Assembly: GCF_001435525.1 (NCBI RefSeq)
Contig: NZ_AZDP01000043.1
Span: 1 to 57,601, forward strand
DNA: 57,601 bases
Reading direction: 5' to 3'
Source: Levilactobacillus koreensis JCM 16448
GTDB lineage: Bacteria > Bacillota > Bacilli > Lactobacillales > Lactobacillaceae
Shown here: piece after piece, positions 35,088 to 43,975 of the stretch
Layout of the letters: each line of letters opens with the position of its first letter
How positions within the stretch are numbered: the stretch's first letter is position 1
The notes under the pieces: model-generated
What the model was told of the DNA's origin: nothing
Database searches by the model: none
Seen by the model: the letters and a program-made list of their open reading frames with translations, nothing else
Program-made: the position numbers and the translations under genes

Positions 35088-37253
35088 CTAGATAACGCAG
35101 CTTTCACATTGGTTGGCACCAACTTCGTTGTTATCGTCGGTGAAGGTGCGGACGTAGTAGAGCGACTTGATGCCCTTGCGATATGCGTAGTTCCGCAGAA
35201 TGCTGAGGTCTCGCGTGGTCATCTTGTCGGTCCGGCCGTTCTTCCATTCGTATAGGCCGGCGGGAATCGTGGAACGCATGAACAGTGTCAGGCTCATTCC
35301 TTGGTCGACGTGCTTTTGCGCGGCGGCGTAGACGTCAATCACACGGCGCATGTCGGTGTCGTAAGCGGATTTGTAGTAAGGCATGGTCTCATTGCTCAGG
35401 TAAGGGGCCGGGTAGTAGATCTTCCCAATCGTCTTCTCCTGGCGCTCTTCGATCCGGTTGATAATCGGGTGCAGGCTAGCCGTGGTGTCGTTGATGTAGG
35501 AAATGGAACCGTTGGGGGCAACGGCCATTCGGTTTTGGTGATACAGCCCATCGGCCATCACGTCGGCCTTTAAAGCGGCCCAGTCTGCTGGTGAAGGTAG
35601 CCAGACATTGGCGAAGAGGCCTTGAACCTTTTCAGATGTTGGTCGCCAGTCGTTTTCGGTGTAACGGTCGAAGTAAGTCCCGGAAGCGTAGGTACTCTTC
35701 TCAAAGTTGTGGAACGTTTCGTGTCGTTCCTTAGCAATCTGATTCGAGGCCTTCAACGTCCAGTAGTTGAGCAACATAAAGTAAACACTAGTAAAGGCGA
35801 TACTGTCCTTGGAGCCATACATCATTTGGTTCTTAGCAAAGTAGCTGTGTAGGCCCATGGCACCCAGTCCAATTGTGTGAGCGAGTTGGTTGCCCTTTTG
35901 AATGGAAGGAACCACGTCGATGTCGGAGTGATCGGTGACGAAAGTTAAGGCCCGGACCATGGTCTCCACGGAGTGACCGAAGTCGGGGGAGGTCATGAGG
36001 TTGACGATGTTAGTGGAACCGAGGTTACAAGAGATGTCGGTTCCCTTTTGAATGTATTCTTGTTTATTGTTAACGGTCGAGGGAGTTTGAACCTGCATAA
36101 TTTCGGAACACAGGTTACTCATCACGATGCGACCATCAATTGGACTTTCACGGTTGGCCGTGTCGATGTTGACGATGTAAGGGTAGCCAGATTCCTGTTG
36201 CAGCTTGCCGATGTCGGTCTCCAAGTCACGTGCCTTGAGCTTCTTCTTACGGATGTCGGGGTTAGCGACCATATTGTCGTATTCCGCGGTAATGTCCACG
36301 TAGGAGAAGGGCTTACCGTAGATGCGTTCGACATCGTAGGGACTAAATAGATACATATCAGCGTCGGCTTCACAGAGTTCATAGAACTTGTCGGGAACCG
36401 TGACACCCAGGGATAACGTCTTCAAACGAATCTTTTCGTCGGCGTTTTCCTTCTTGGCACCCAAAAAGGCCACGATGTCGGGATGAAATACGCTTAAATA
36501 GACAACGCCGGCCCCTTGGCGCTGACCGAGTTGGTTGGAGTAGGAGAAGCTATCTTCCAGTAATTTCATCACGGGAACCACACCGGAAGCAGCGCCTTCG
36601 ATATGCTTGATGGGATCACCAGCACCGCGAAGGTTGGAGAGGCTGATACCGACCCCGCCACCGATTCGTGACAATTGCAGAGCGGAGTTAATGGTCCGGC
36701 CAATCGTGTTCATGTCGTCGGTCGACTGAATCAAGAAACAGGAAACCAGCTCGCCTCGGCGTGAACGACCGGCGTTTAGGAAGCTCGGCGTTGCGGGTTG
36801 GTAACGTTGGTGGATGATTTCATCGGCTAAATCGTGAGCCAGTTGTTGGTCGCCGTCAGCGAAGTCTAAAGCGTTCATGGCCACGCGGTCGATGAAGTTT
36901 TCTAAGTAGTAGTCGTTGTCGTCGGTCTTAAGCGCGTACTGGGCGTAGAATTTGTAAGCCGCCATGAAGGACTTGAAATGAAAATTCTGAGCCTTTAGAT
37001 AGGCGTAGAGGTCTTCGATGAAACTCAGTGGGTAGGCGTCGATCACCTTTTTTTCCACGTAGTTATTAGCAATCAAATAGTCGAATCGGTCGCGGAGTGA
37101 ATCAAATTTCTTCGTGTTGGGGACGACATTTTCCTTTAGAAAGGCTTGGAGGGCTTCTTGGTCCTTATTTAGCGGAATCTGCCCGTTTACCGGGATGTTG
37201 ATCTCGTTGTTCAAGTCGTAGTACGTGACATCTTTTAAGTCTTTTAAGCTCAT
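35088..37253 (-). CDS. nrdE: Class Ib ribonucleotide reductase, alpha subunit
   Basis: The 721-aa catalytic subunit that reduces ribonucleoside diphosphates. Active-site elements: LVSCFLIQSTDDMN (Cys), the finger loop SNLCSEIMQ with Cys and Glu, and NLGSTNIVN. The C-terminal redox pair is NQCESCVI. The short N-terminus lacks the ATP cone, as expected for class Ib. The ATG follows AGAGGAAGAG. It receives electrons from NrdH, encoded just upstream. Confidence 0.96.
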   Translation of the reverse strand: MSLKDLKDVTYYDLNNEINIPVNGQIPLNKDQEALQAFLKENVVPNTKKFDSLRDRFDYLIANNYVEKKVIDAYPLSFIEDLYAYLKAQNFHFKSFMAAYKFYAQYALKTDDNDYYLENFIDRVAMNALDFADGDQQLAHDLADEIIHQRYQPATPSFLNAGRSRRGELVSCFLIQSTDDMNTIGRTINSALQLSRIGGGVGISLSNLRGAGDPIKHIEGAASGVVPVMKLLEDSFSYSNQLGQRQGAGVVYLSVFHPDIVAFLGAKKENADEKIRLKTLSLGVTVPDKFYELCEADADMYLFSPYDVERIYGKPFSYVDITAEYDNMVANPDIRKKKLKARDLETDIGKLQQESGYPYIVNIDTANRESPIDGRIVMSNLCSEIMQVQTPSTVNNKQEYIQKGTDISCNLGSTNIVNLMTSPDFGHSVETMVRALTFVTDHSDIDVVPSIQKGNQLAHTIGLGAMGLHSYFAKNQMMYGSKDSIAFTSVYFMLLNYWTLKASNQIAKERHETFHNFEKSTYASGTYFDRYTENDWRPTSEKVQGLFANVWLPSPADWAALKADVMADGLYHQNRMAVAPNGSISYINDTTASLHPIINRIEERQEKTIGKIYYPAPYLSNETMPYYKSAYDTDMRRVIDVYAAAQKHVDQGMSLTLFMRSTIPAGLYEWKNGRTDKMTTRDLSILRNYAYRKGIKSLYYVRTFTDDNNEVGANQCESCVI

Positions 37254-37311
37254 ACTGGTCGTCTCTTCCTCTCTGATGGGTCGAAGTGTGTAAACACGTT
37301 AGATCAAATAA

Positions 37312-37345
37312 AAATGGCGACACCGTGAACAAACACGACGTCGCC
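37312..37345 (-). terminator. Terminator-like attenuator between nrdH and nrdE
   Basis: On the minus strand, GGCGAC-CGTG pairs with CACG-GTCGCC, followed by ATTTTTATTTG. Its position inside the operon suggests partial termination that sets the NrdH:NrdE ratio (inference). Confidence 0.55.
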
Positions 37346-37368
37346 AAGACGGGTTTGTGCCAGGCTAG

Positions 37369-37596
37369 TTAGCCCGCAATCTTAGTTAATTGGTCGGGTC
37401 GGAACCCATAAAAAGCGGGAAGACCGGGTGCTTCAACTACGGGAACGGCTTGAAAACCTTGTTCCTTGAGATATGACACGTATTCTGGGTTCTGATTGAT
37501 GTTCCGTTCCTCAAAGTCCACGTTGTGTTCGCTGAGAAAACGCTTTGTCATCTTGCATTGCATACAGTTGTTTTTTGAATAGATCGTTACTTTCAT
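37369..37596 (-). CDS. nrdH: Glutaredoxin-like protein NrdH
   Basis: A 75-aa thioredoxin-fold electron donor to NrdEF, reduced by thioredoxin reductase. The active site is CMQC in YSKNNCMQCKMTKRFL, and the C-terminal VPVVEAPGLPAFYGFRPDQL matches the family (cis-Pro and phosphate-less donor specificity). The ATG at 37596 follows GAGGATG; the reading frame extends a further 43 codons upstream through the promoter and NrdR boxes, which is not coding. Confidence 0.93.
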   Translation of the reverse strand: MKVTIYSKNNCMQCKMTKRFLSEHNVDFEERNINQNPEYVSYLKEQGFQAVPVVEAPGLPAFYGFRPDQLTKIAG

Positions 37597-37633
37597 TGTT
37601 GCCACATCCTCTAATTTCAATATCAATGAACTT

Positions 37634-37661
37634 AGTGTACACCAGATATAGAAAATTTCAA
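37634..37661 (-). promoter_or_regulatory. Promoter of nrdHEF
   Basis: On the minus strand: TTGAAA, a 16-bp spacer and TACACT with an upstream TG (extended -10). It lies directly downstream of the NrdR boxes. Confidence 0.65.
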
Positions 37662-37669
37662 TCAAAAAA

Positions 37670-37719
37670 GACACCATATTTTGTAGTTGAAATATACAAT
37701 AACTACTAAATATAGTGTC
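37670..37719. promoter_or_regulatory. Paired NrdR boxes
   Basis: Box 1 GACACCATATTTTGTAG (37670-37686) and box 2 CTACTAAATATAGTGTC (37703-37719). Each resembles the NrdR consensus ACAC-ATAT-GTGT. Their 16-bp cores are separated by 16 bp, the usual spacing that puts both on one DNA face. Confidence 0.75.
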
Positions 37720-37781
37720 TAGCACGATAATCTTTTTTTATTAGCCACGATGACCTATCTACGGTAAAATAAGGGGTAAAG

Positions 37782-38396
37782 GTGGCGGAGAATTTGACTA
37801 ATCACTATTATACACAAAATCCAGACGTTTTACACGAAGAACAACACTGGCCATTTACCCTCTTAGGTAACGAATTGTTGTTTACCACCGACAACGGCGT
37901 CTTCTCGAAGAACCGGGTGGACTACGGGTCACGGGTGTTGTTGGCCGCATTTAACGCGGATAAGACCCCAGCCGGTCCTTGGTTGGATCTCGGAACGGGC
38001 TATGGCCCAATCGGCTTGGCACTAGCAAAGAAGTGGCCAGAACGGCAAGTTACGATGGTCGACGTGAACGAATTGGCCTTGAATTTGGCGCGGCAAAATG
38101 CGGTGGCCAACCAGATTGAAAACGTTGAGATCAAGACGTCAGACATTTATGCGAACGTCACGCAGCGTTACGCGGCCATCGTTACCAACCCGCCAGTTCG
38201 GGCCGGCAAACAGGTTGTCACGACCATGCTAGAAGGCGCAGCGCAGCACCTGTTACCCGGTGGGACGTTGACGGTGGTCCTGCAGAAGAAGCAGGGTGCA
38301 CCATCGGCCAAGAAGCACATGACCGAAACTTTCGGGAACTGCCAGATCTTGAAAAAAGATAAAGGGTACTACATTTTGGAAAGCACACTGAACTAA
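37782..38396 (+). CDS. Class I SAM-dependent methyltransferase (RsmC-like)
   Basis: A 204-aa methyltransferase resembling the C-terminal catalytic domain of 16S rRNA G1207 methyltransferase. Motif I LDLGTGYGPIGLALAK, acidic motif II VTMVDVNELAL, and motif IV VTNPPVRAG (NPP) point to N-methylation of a base. The short form lacking the N-terminal pseudo-domain is common in Firmicutes. The GTG start follows AAGGGG. It lies 26 bp upstream of tadA, forming a pair. Confidence 0.88.
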   Translation: MAENLTNHYYTQNPDVLHEEQHWPFTLLGNELLFTTDNGVFSKNRVDYGSRVLLAAFNADKTPAGPWLDLGTGYGPIGLALAKKWPERQVTMVDVNELALNLARQNAVANQIENVEIKTSDIYANVTQRYAAIVTNPPVRAGKQVVTTMLEGAAQHLLPGGTLTVVLQKKQGAPSAKKHMTETFGNCQILKKDKGYYILESTLN

Positions 38397-38421
38397 CTAG
38401 CGGTGAAAGGAGGGGACTGAC

Positions 38422-38943
38422 GTGCGGGAGCGAACGTATACGCCACAACAACGTCATTATATGGAAGAAGCTTTGTTTGAAGCTGACCAGGCGGCCATCA
38501 TTGGCGAGGTCCCCATCGGCGCGGTTATCGTGCATGACGGCCAGATCGTTGGCCGGGGGCACAACCTCCGTGAACATGGCAACGACGCCATGCTTCACGC
38601 GGAAGTGCGGGCTATCGAAGAGGCGTGTGCGACCCTGAGAAGCTGGCGGCTCAACGACTGTCAACTCTACGTGACGATTGAACCGTGTCTCATGTGTAGC
38701 GGCGCCATTGTCAATGCCCGTATTCCGGAGGTCTTTTACGGCGCCCGGGACCCCAAGGCCGGGGCGGTGGACAGCCTCTACCAAACGCTCACGGACGACC
38801 GGTTGAACCACGTGGTCAAAGTCCACGAGGGCTTAATGGCTAAAGACGCCGGCGAGCGCATGGTCAGTTTTTTCAAGGCGGCCCGCAAGCGTCAAAAGGC
38901 CGCCAAGAAAGCCCGCAAGGCGGCACAGCGGGCTGAGAGTTAG
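38422..38943 (+). CDS. tadA: tRNA-specific adenosine deaminase
   Basis: Deaminates A34 to inosine in tRNA-Arg(ACG). The zinc and proton-shuttle motif is LHAEVRAIEEA (HAE), with the second zinc motif PCLMCSGAIV. The length of 173 aa includes a Lys/Ala-rich C-terminal tail. The GTG start follows AAAGGAGG. Confidence 0.93.
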   Translation: MRERTYTPQQRHYMEEALFEADQAAIIGEVPIGAVIVHDGQIVGRGHNLREHGNDAMLHAEVRAIEEACATLRSWRLNDCQLYVTIEPCLMCSGAIVNARIPEVFYGARDPKAGAVDSLYQTLTDDRLNHVVKVHEGLMAKDAGERMVSFFKAARKRQKAAKKARKAAQRAES

Positions 38944-39095
38944 TTGGTTTGGGTCGAGTGTGTGACCGGCTTATCTCTGTCCAGTGTGGGAGACTAAACT
39001 ATATTTGTAGGCAGAATGATAGCCAGGATAGGGACTAATGTGATGGTTTTGCCCAGTTCTATAATTGAGCGGTTATTGTTGGAAAACACTAACTT
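38944..39095. other. Intergenic stretch before family 1 copy E
   Basis: Nothing clear except a TATAATTG at 39060 about 30 bp before the repeat. The same octamer precedes family 1 copy B and the remnant at 43 kb. Confidence 0.3.
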
Positions 39096-39282
39096 AGCCG
39101 GAGGAGGGCAGGGATGTAGCCAGCTGTGTCGATGGTGTTAGCTGGCGTTTCTCAGGTAGCTTACAGCATGGGACGACCTTTGAGACACGTGGTCTTCGTG
39201 GCTTAAAGTCGAGCTGGAACCCCGGGCCTAAGGGGTGGAAGCGACCCCATAGCAGGCGGAATCCCTGGCAGCCGCAGTGCGG
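39096..39282 (+). repeat. Family 1 structured repeat, copy E
   Basis: It starts AGCCGGAGGAGGGCAGGGAT and ends GCAGCCGCAGTGCGG. Hairpin I is GTTAGCT facing GTAGCTTAC, hairpin II CTTTGAGACACG facing CGTGGCTTAAAG. Hairpin III is GC-rich and altered. Confidence 0.8.
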
Positions 39283-39313
39283 ACAACTTACGTCAGTCTA
39301 ACTGACAATTGAG

Positions 39314-39342
39314 TAGACAGAGTTGGGGAATCATGATACACT
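39314..39342 (+). promoter_or_regulatory. Promoter of the SRP RNA
   Basis: TAGACA, a 17-bp spacer, and TACACT with an extended TGA. It is 32 bp past the repeat. Confidence 0.7.
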
Positions 39343-39347
39343 AGTAC

Positions 39348-39446
39348 TTGCCGTTAAGGCCTTGAAGCAAGGGCGGGCCTACGAATCGTGTCAGGTCCGG
39401 AAGGAAGCAGCACTAAGTTCGTTTCGCTTTGTGCTTCAAGTTTATG
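39348..39446 (+). ncRNA. ffs: Signal recognition particle RNA (small bacterial type)
   Basis: It contains the invariant domain IV motif GTCAGGTCCGGAAGGAAGCA with the GGAA tetraloop and both internal loops, closed by the long helix CTTGAAGC...GCTTCAAG (39361-39440). It binds Ffh and targets ribosomes to the membrane. Its position before dnaX is conserved in Firmicutes. Confidence 0.95.
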
Positions 39447-39456
39447 AGCTAATTAA

Positions 39457-39486
39457 TAACTCCTAGTCATTGACTGGGAGTTTTTT
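39457..39486 (+). terminator. Terminator of the SRP RNA
   Basis: AACTCCTAGTC, loop ATT, GACTGGGAGTTTTTT. Confidence 0.9.
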
Positions 39487-39488
39487 CA

Positions 39489-39771
39489 TACCTTTAAAAA
39501 AGTTTTTTACCCTATAGAAGAATCGTGTCAGCTGTTAAGTTGAGCACCTTAATTTCCCGTAAATACTTGCCGTCAATCCGTGACAGCTACCGGGCAAAAA
39601 GGCTATAATTATACTCAGCGAATTTGAAGTAAAGGTCCATTGATTCTGGAAGTTTTCTTACAAATTTGAGGAAAAATATTGGCATAACGCGACTTGTGTT
39701 TGCGATGCTTAGTTGTGTCTTAAACAGGTATTTACGGCTATTGACATGTATCTATGGAGGGACGTTATCAT
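39489..39771. other. Leader region upstream of dnaX
   Basis: It contains two promoter candidates: GTGACA-18 bp-TATAAT (39580-39609) and TTGACA-18 bp-TTATCA (39741-39770), the latter ending exactly where family 1 copy F begins. Transcripts from either would carry the repeat in the dnaX leader. No gene is seen. Confidence 0.5.
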
Positions 39772-39953
39772 AGCCGGAGGAGGTCAAGGATGTAGCCAGC
39801 CGTGAAAATGGCGTTGGCTGGCGTTCTTTGCTAGCCTAGGCCATGGGCGATTTGAAGACGTGTGTTTTTCACGGCTTCAAATCGAGCGAGAAGCCCGGTT
39901 CTCAGGCTGAAGCGTCCCCACAGCAGGCGGAATCCCTGGCATCCGTAGTGCGG
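39772..39953 (+). repeat. Family 1 structured repeat, copy F (best-preserved)
   Basis: Outer arms GCCGGAGGAGG and AATCCCTGGCATCC. Hairpin I is ATGGCGTTGGCTGGC facing GCTAGCCTAGGCCAT, hairpin II CGATTTGAAGACGTG facing CACGGCTTCAAATCG, hairpin III AGCC/GGCT. It ends 45 bp before dnaX. Confidence 0.85.
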
Positions 39954-39998
39954 CCAGTTCATACTAACTTTAACCATTTGAAGAAAGGAACAGATTGC

Positions 39999-41759
39999 AT
40001 GGCTTATCAAGCACTCTACCGGGTCTGGCGGCCCCAGCGTTTTGACGATATGATCGGGCAAGAGGTCATTACCCGGACGTTAAAGAACGCCATTACGACC
40101 AATCAAATTAGTCATGCGTACTTGTTTGCTGGGCCCCGGGGAACCGGGAAGACGTCAGCGGCCAAGATTTTTGCGAAGGCCATCAACTGTCATCACCAGC
40201 AAGACGGCGAGCCCTGCAACGAATGTGACACCTGCAAGGCCATCACGGACGGCACGCTAAACGATGTCATCGAAATCGATGCGGCCTCTAACAACGGGGT
40301 CGAAGAAATTCGTGACATTCGGGACAAGGTCAAATATGCGCCGACCGTGGCCGACTACAAGGTCTACATCATCGATGAAGTTCATATGCTGTCGACGGGG
40401 GCGTTCAACGCCCTACTGAAGACTCTTGAAGAGCCACCGGCTAACGTGATCTTTATCCTGGCCACCACGGAACCCCACAAGATTCCGGCCACGATTATTT
40501 CGCGGACCCAGCGGTTTGATTTCAAACGAATCGCGGCCAACGATAGCTATCAACGGATGATCTACATCTTGGATCAGAAGAAGGTCACCTACGACGAACA
40601 GGCCATCAAGGTCATCGCAAAGGCAGCCGAGGGGGGGATGCGAGATGCGCTGAGTATCTTGGATCAGGCCCTGTCCTTTGGTGATAACGAAATCACGTTG
40701 GACAATGCGCTGCTGGTTACTGGCAGTGTGACCCACGAGCTGTTGGCGACTTACGTTCAGCAGGTCCTGAGTGGTGACACCAAGGCCGCACTGGCGACCC
40801 TGCAATCGGTTCTAGAAGCCGGTAAGGATGCCGAGCGGTTTACCGAAGATGTTATCAGCTACGCCCGAGACCTGCTCCTTTACCAACAAGCACCACAGTT
40901 GGTGGAAGGGGCCGAAATGGGCAGCGTGAGCGACGACTTCCAAGCCTTGGCGAAGAAAACGCCAGCCCAGACCATGTATGCCATGATCAATGAGCTAAAC
41001 GCGATTCAACAGCAGATGCGGTTTACGACCCATCCCGACGTTTATTTAGAGATTCTGACCATCAAATTGGCCGAAATCGGTCGGCAAAATGGGGCGGCTC
41101 CCGTTGCAACTGCCGTGCCGGCAACGCCAAACGCCGAGGCACCTAGTGCGCCGCAGCCGGCAGCCGAGTCGAGTGACGTGACGGAGCTGCAACATGAGAT
41201 CGACCAGTTGCGTTCTGCCGTGAAGCATTTGGAACAGGCGCCAAGTACCGCTAAGGCGGCTGCGGCCCCGGCAAAACCACGAGTGACCAAGTCGGCGCCA
41301 GCCAAGGAAGTCAACTTGGCAAAGATTTATCCGGTGTTGGGCTCGGCCACCCGTGAAAAGCTCAACCAATTACAGGAAGTCTGGCCAGACCTCTTGAACA
41401 GCCTGTCGATTACTCAACGGGCAGTCATGAAGGTCTCGCAACCAGTCGCAGCGGCGAACTCCGGTGTGATCGTGGCCTTTGACTACTCCTTCCTGTACCA
41501 ACGGGCGACGACCGACCATGAGTTGACCGACGCCTTGGAAAATGGGTTGGATCGAATGATTGGAACGGCCTTACCAGTGGTTTTTGTGCCTAAGGAAGAC
41601 TGGCCAACTATCCGGAAGAACTATTTAACGGCGCACAAGGCGGAGCTTCAAGCCAACTCGGACACGCCAGCCGAACCAGAGAAGCCGGCGGAAAATCCGG
41701 TGGTCACTAAGGCCGAGGAGCTCTTCGGCAAGGATATCGTTAACGTTAAAGCAGATTAA
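39999..41759 (+). CDS. dnaX: DNA polymerase III subunits gamma/tau
   Basis: The clamp-loader ATPase, 586 aa. Walker A is [20 protein letters not shown], the zinc module [13 protein letters not shown] box IIDEVHMLS, and sensor 1 [17 protein letters not shown] Pro/Ala-rich linker (about 395-460) leads to the tau-type C-terminus. The ATG at 39999, with GAAAGGA upstream, matches the conserved [12 protein letters not shown] start. The frame is open for 156 nt more through repeat F, which is not coding. It starts the dnaX-ebfC-recR operon. Confidence 0.95.
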   Translation: MAYQALYRVWRPQRFDDMIGQEVITRTLKNAITTNQISHAYLFAGPRGTGKTSAAKIFAKAINCHHQQDGEPCNECDTCKAITDGTLNDVIEIDAASNNGVEEIRDIRDKVKYAPTVADYKVYIIDEVHMLSTGAFNALLKTLEEPPANVIFILATTEPHKIPATIISRTQRFDFKRIAANDSYQRMIYILDQKKVTYDEQAIKVIAKAAEGGMRDALSILDQALSFGDNEITLDNALLVTGSVTHELLATYVQQVLSGDTKAALATLQSVLEAGKDAERFTEDVISYARDLLLYQQAPQLVEGAEMGSVSDDFQALAKKTPAQTMYAMINELNAIQQQMRFTTHPDVYLEILTIKLAEIGRQNGAAPVATAVPATPNAEAPSAPQPAAESSDVTELQHEIDQLRSAVKHLEQAPSTAKAAAAPAKPRVTKSAPAKEVNLAKIYPVLGSATREKLNQLQEVWPDLLNSLSITQRAVMKVSQPVAAANSGVIVAFDYSFLYQRATTDHELTDALENGLDRMIGTALPVVFVPKEDWPTIRKNYLTAHKAELQANSDTPAEPEKPAENPVVTKAEELFGKDIVNVKAD

Positions 41760-41779
41760 AATTTGAAAGGATGAGTACA

Positions 41780-42097
41780 ATGCGGAACATGGGAAATATG
41801 GGGAACATGATGAAACAAATGCGTCAAATGCAAAAGAAGATGGAAGAGGACCAAAACAACCTGAACGCCCAAAGCTTCACGGGAACGTCACCAGACGACA
41901 TGGTTCAAGCAACTTTTACGGGTGACCGGAAGATGACTGATCTGACTATCAAGCCAGAAGCCATCGACCCAGATGACCCCGACATGTTAGCTGACTTGGT
42001 CTTGGCTGCCGTTAACGATGCCCTCAACCAGATCGACTCAACCACTAAGCAAACGTTAGGCAAGTACACCCAAGGGATGAACATTCCCGGGATGTAA
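41780..42097 (+). CDS. ebfC: YbaB/EbfC family nucleoid-associated protein
   Basis: A 105-aa small DNA-binding dimer, met in nearly all bacteria between dnaX and recR. It has a Met/Gln-rich N-terminal helix ([16 protein letters not shown]), then [21 protein letters not shown] and [19 protein letters not shown]. The ATG at 41780 is preferred over that at 41771, which abuts the ribosome binding site. Confidence 0.9.
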   Translation: MRNMGNMGNMMKQMRQMQKKMEEDQNNLNAQSFTGTSPDDMVQATFTGDRKMTDLTIKPEAIDPDDPDMLADLVLAAVNDALNQIDSTTKQTLGKYTQGMNIPGM

Positions 42098-42120
42098 GGT
42101 TAGAAAGGACGTTGTGACCT

Positions 42121-42720
42121 ATGCAGTATCCAGAACCCATCGCCCAATTGATCGACAGCTATATGAAGTTGCCGGGCATTGGTCAAAAGTCGGCAACCCG
42201 GCTGGCGTTCTTTACCATTGATATGGCAGAGGACGACGTCACGGCGTTTTCTAAAGCGCTGGTCTCCGCCAAACGGGACCTCCATTTTTGTTCGATCTGT
42301 GGCAACATTACCGAGAGTGATCCGTGTTCTATCTGCGCGGACAAGACGCGGGATCAGTCTCACGTGTTGGTCGTTGAGCAGGCCAAGGACATTATGGTCA
42401 TGGAAAAAATGAAGGAATATCATGGCCTGTACCACGTCTTACAAGGGGTCATGTCACCCATCGAAGGTAAGGGACCAGAGGACTTGAACATTGCGAGTCT
42501 GATCAACCGACTCCAGAAGAATCCGGCCATTAAGGAAGTCATCATTGCCACTAACGCCACGCCAGAAGGTGAAGCCACGGCGATGTACCTGTCACGGCTG
42601 ATCAAGCCGGCGGGGATTAAGGTGACCCGCTTGGCCCACGGCTTGTCCGTCGGCAGTGATATTGAATACGCCGATGAAATGACGTTGTTCAAGGCGGTTG
42701 AAGGCCGTACCGAAATGTAA
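42121..42720 (+). CDS. recR: Recombination protein RecR
   Basis: A 199-aa protein that loads RecA at gaps with RecF/RecO. Helix-hairpin-helix [17 protein letters not shown]4 zinc finger [16 protein letters not shown], and Toprim domain ([28 protein letters not shown]). The ATG follows GAAAGGACG. Confidence 0.95.
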   Translation: MQYPEPIAQLIDSYMKLPGIGQKSATRLAFFTIDMAEDDVTAFSKALVSAKRDLHFCSICGNITESDPCSICADKTRDQSHVLVVEQAKDIMVMEKMKEYHGLYHVLQGVMSPIEGKGPEDLNIASLINRLQKNPAIKEVIIATNATPEGEATAMYLSRLIKPAGIKVTRLAHGLSVGSDIEYADEMTLFKAVEGRTEM

Positions 42721-42733
42721 GGAGGAATCGCGG

Positions 42734-42985
42734 ATGTTTGGGAAAAAGAAACGGCAACTTCCCCGGTTAAAAGCGGCATACGATGAACAGCTTCTGTTGA
42801 GCATCGATGAAGCCAAGGACCGGTGGGACCACGCCAAACAAACCGAAGAGGCCATTGCGGACGCCGACAATGAAATGACGGCGAACACAGCGTTAGCGCG
42901 CCAAACGTACCTCTTCTTGTACCGCGAAGCACGGCGTCGCCAGGTCAAGGGACAACACATTTCAGCTGCAGTGTTCCGCGACTAG
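42734..42985 (+). CDS. YaaL-family protein (DUF2508)
   Basis: An 83-aa helical charged protein: MFGKKKRQLPRLKAAYDEQLLLSIDEAKDRWDHAKQTEEAI, then RQTYLFLYREARRRQVKGQHISAAVF. The family is found after recR in Firmicutes, and its function is unknown. The ATG follows AAGGAGG. The longer frame that overlaps recR is rejected. Confidence 0.85.
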   Translation: MFGKKKRQLPRLKAAYDEQLLLSIDEAKDRWDHAKQTEEAIADADNEMTANTALARQTYLFLYREARRRQVKGQHISAAVFRD

Positions 42986-43007
42986 ACTGTTTGAAGCGAA
43001 TGTTGGA

Positions 43008-43034
43008 AGTCATCCTTTTGGGGGTGGCTTTTTT
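43008..43034 (+). terminator. Terminator of the dnaX-recR-yaaL operon
   Basis: AGTCATCC faces GGGGTGGCT (two G-U pairs), followed by TTTTTT. Confidence 0.75.
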
Positions 43035-43167
43035 AATATAGTTTTTGAGTCTGAGACAAGAGCCCGGATTTTCTTTTGGCATATTGCTGAGACGTGGGAC
43101 AAAGGGCTAGCCATAAAGGCTATAATTGTTTTTGGAACTGAAACGATTATTTTTTAAAAGCTTAGTT

Positions 43168-43235
43168 TGAGCCGGAAGCGGCCAGTATAAACTTATTCTA
43201 AATCAGCAATTCCCAGGGAAAACTGGCTGAAAGCT
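43168..43235 (+). repeat. Family 1 remnant, left part
   Basis: GAGCCGGAAGCGGCCAG is followed by unrelated AT-rich DNA, then a shifted TTCCCAGGGAAAACTGGCTG fragment. It is a decayed copy. Confidence 0.4.
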
Positions 43236-43307
43236 GGCGTTGCAAATAGACATCAATTCTGAATTCAAGTACAATATAGCTATCAATCAAAAATGGGGTC
43301 GAGTATT

Positions 43308-43949
43308 TTGTCAGGAACGTTTATTAGCTTTGAAGGACCAGACGGCGCCGGGAAAACCAGTGCTTTGAACACGATTACGGCACAGATTCAGCCCTTATTA
43401 GGTGACCGGTTGACGATTACTAGAGAGCCCGGTGGCAACCCGATTTCGGAAAGCATTCGGGCAATTATTTTAGATCGCGCCAATACGGCCATGGATTACC
43501 GGACCGAAGCGCTACTGTACGCGGCAGCGCGGCGGCAACATTTGGCACAGACGATTCTACCGGCCTTGGCGGCTGACAAGCTCGTTTTGTGTGACCGCTA
43601 CGTGGATAGTTCAGTCGCCTATCAGGGGGCCGGCCGTCAGATTGGCGAGGCCGCGGTTGCCCGCATGAATGAGTTTGCGACCGACGGCTTGTTGCCTGAC
43701 CTGACGATCTATTTCGATGTGCCAGCAGCGGTTGGCCTGAAACGGATTCAGGCTCACCGGGATCCTAACAAGGTCGATCGCCTCGACGTTGAACAAGAGA
43801 CCTTCCATGACCGGGTCCGCGCCGCTTATTTACGGCTACAGGCCGCCCATCCAGAACGGATTAAATTGATCGACGCCACCCAAGAGCCAGACCAGGTCGT
43901 GGCGCAGGCGTTAGTCTTGATTAAGCAAACGGCACAGCGTTACTTTTAA
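43308..43949 (+). CDS. tmk: Thymidylate kinase
   Basis: Phosphorylates dTMP to dTDP. P-loop FEGPDGAGKTSAL, DR(Y/H) motif CDRYVDSSVAYQGAGR, and the LID region. It is 213 aa from a TTG at 43308, matching the family start MSGTFISFEGPDG; an ATG at 43293 has no ribosome binding site. It heads the second part of the cluster, tmk-darA-holB-yabA-rsmI. Confidence 0.94.
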   Translation: MSGTFISFEGPDGAGKTSALNTITAQIQPLLGDRLTITREPGGNPISESIRAIILDRANTAMDYRTEALLYAAARRQHLAQTILPALAADKLVLCDRYVDSSVAYQGAGRQIGEAAVARMNEFATDGLLPDLTIYFDVPAAVGLKRIQAHRDPNKVDRLDVEQETFHDRVRAAYLRLQAAHPERIKLIDATQEPDQVVAQALVLIKQTAQRYF

Positions 43950-43975
43950 CACCGGCATTTGAGGGAGGAATTTAA

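Larger units (their letters stand above)
42986..43307. other. Intergenic region before tmk
   Basis: It contains the terminator at 43008-43034, a decayed family 1 left end at about 43168-43235 preceded by a TATAATTG at 43121, and a TACAAT-type -10 at about 43270 for tmk. No gene is seen. Confidence 0.45.

Noticed and set aside
39843-39998. N-terminal extension of DnaX
   Set aside because: Comes from family 1 copy F; the conserved [12 protein letters not shown] start has its own ribosome binding site at 39999.
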